Shown: positions 4,216-5,105 of the stretch, piece by piece | How the letters are laid out: every line of letters starts with the position of its first letter | Numbering within the stretch: position 1 is the stretch's first letter | DNA from: Flavobacterium sp. UBA807 | Lineage (GTDB): Bacteria; Bacteroidota; Bacteroidia; Flavobacteriales; Flavobacteriaceae | Reading direction: 5' to 3' | Assembly: GCA_002296885.1 (NCBI GenBank) | Contig: DBIH01000161.1 | Coordinates: forward strand, 1-5,105 | Length of the DNA stretch: 5,105 bases | The notes under the pieces: generated by a model | The model's database searches: none | Told to the model about the DNA's origin: nothing | The model's input: the letters and a program-made list of their open reading frames with translations, nothing else | Made by a program: the position numbers and the translations under genes

Positions 4216-5105
4216 ATGTTACAGATAAGTTACATCAGGGAAAACAAAGAGAAAGTGATTACGGCATTGGCCAAAAGAAACATGGATGTGAAAGCACTCG
4301 TGGAGGAAGTAATCCAGATAGATGAAAACCGAAGAAGCGCTCAAGCTGCTTTAGACAATACATTAGCGGAAGCCAACAAATTAGCTTCAGCTATTGGCGA
4401 TTTGATGAAGAACGGTGAAAAAGCAAAAGCCGAAATCCTTAAGCAGAAGAATGTCCAGTTAAAAGAATCGAAAGAAGAGCTTTCGGAAAAGACAGCGAAG
4501 CTGGCAAATGAGCTTTTGGAAAAGATGTATTTGTTGCCGAATCTTCCTGCGGATATCGTTCCGGTTGGAAAAACTGCTGAGGATAATCTAAATGTTTTTC
4601 AAGAAGGTGAAGTTCCAGTTTTGCACAAGGATGCACAGCCTCATTGGGAACTGGTAAAGAAATATGACATCATCGATTTTGAATTGGGTGTAAAAATAAC
4701 AGGTGCCGGTTTCCCGGTTTATAAAGGGAAAGGAGCCAAATTGCAACGCGCCCTTATTTCTTATTTTCTGGATAAAAATACAGAAGCGGGTTATCAGGAA
4801 TTCCAAGTGCCACATTTGGTAAATGAAGCGTCTGCTTACGGAACAGGACAATTGCCTGATAAGGAAGGACAGATGTACCACGACGCTCAGGACGATTTAT
4901 ATTTAATTCCAACGGCTGAGGTTCCGGTAACCAACATCTTCCGCGATGTGATTTTACAGGAAAGTGAATTGCCGATTTTATGTACGGGATATACACCATG
5001 CTTCCGTCGTGAAGCGGGTTCATACGGGGCACACGTTCGTGGGTTAAACCGTTTGCACCAGTTTGATAAAGTTGAAATCGTTCGCATCGAGCATCCTGAT
5101 AAATC
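4216..5105 (+). CDS. serS: Seryl-tRNA synthetase, 3' end cut by window edge
   Basis: This cytoplasmic class II aminoacyl-tRNA synthetase charges tRNA-Ser with serine using ATP. The first 296 codons are present, of roughly 420 usual for the family. It starts MLQISYIRENKEKV, the typical SerRS N-terminus. Residues about 30-105 form the charged, Ala/Lys/Glu-rich helical arm that grips the long variable arm of tRNA-Ser. The catalytic domain follows: GKGAKLQRAL (171-180), the motif 1 region ending EFQVPHLVN (195-203), TAEVPVTN (233-240), which helps bind serine, and motif 2 with FRREAGSYG (263-271) and the following HQFDKVE, which bind ATP and the acceptor end. Motif 3 lies beyond the window. The ATG at 4216 is chosen because the overlapping ATG at 4211 is in another frame and meets a stop after five codons. 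No Shine-Dalgarno sequence is visible; AAAGAAA precedes the start. Confidence 0.97.
   Translation, partial: MLQISYIRENKEKVITALAKRNMDVKALVEEVIQIDENRRSAQAALDNTLAEANKLASAIGDLMKNGEKAKAEILKQKNVQLKESKEELSEKTAKLANELLEKMYLLPNLPADIVPVGKTAEDNLNVFQEGEVPVLHKDAQPHWELVKKYDIIDFELGVKITGAGFPVYKGKGAKLQRALISYFLDKNTEAGYQEFQVPHLVNEASAYGTGQLPDKEGQMYHDAQDDLYLIPTAEVPVTNIFRDVILQESELPILCTGYTPCFRREAGSYGAHVRGLNRLHQFDKVEIVRIEHPDK

Noticed and set aside
4439..5087. Overlapping minus-strand open frames opposite serS
   Set aside because: They are antisense shadows of a strongly conserved SerRS coding sequence and show no protein-like features.

Overview
The window looks like a chromosomal segment of a member of the Flavobacteriaceae, most likely Flavobacterium or a close relative. 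Evidence: AT-rich intergenic DNA, promoter-like TAnnTTTG boxes typical of Bacteroidota, start codons without clear Shine-Dalgarno sequences, a secreted protein ending in a type IX secretion system (T9SS) type A sorting domain, and Flavobacterium-like RseP and SerRS sequences. The genus is inferred from family resemblance; no search was run.

Layout, left to right. (1) Positions 1-66: most of a tRNA-Asn(GTT) gene on the minus strand, cut by the window edge, with a textbook Bacteroidota promoter at 91-121. (2) Positions 122-687: about 570 bp with no credible protein gene. It is packed with inverted repeats: a composite palindromic element (about 204-394) bounded by inverted copies of one repeat, a further direct copy at 577-610, and several more stem-loops. 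(3) Positions 688-2034, minus: rseP, an intramembrane site-2 metalloprotease with two PDZ domains. (4) Positions 2114-4033, minus: a secreted M1-family metallopeptidase with a T9SS sorting tail. (5) Positions 4034-4215: a divergent intergenic promoter region. (6) Position 4216 to the window end, plus: serS, seryl-tRNA synthetase, truncated at its C-terminus by the window edge.

The genes are mostly housekeeping or cell-envelope functions and do not form one pathway. The peptidase and rseP share a strand, but an 8-bp perfect hairpin between them, overlapping a TAnnTTTG box, suggests separate transcription. The tRNA-Asn and serS both serve translation but are far apart and on opposite strands.

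The part worth a second look is the repeat-rich interval between rseP and the tRNA gene. It has the look of a mobile or dispersed palindromic repeat (REP/MITE-like), possibly with a transcribed structured RNA. I found no CRISPR array, no transposase gene and no defence system. Nothing here can be firmly called a new biological system from sequence alone.
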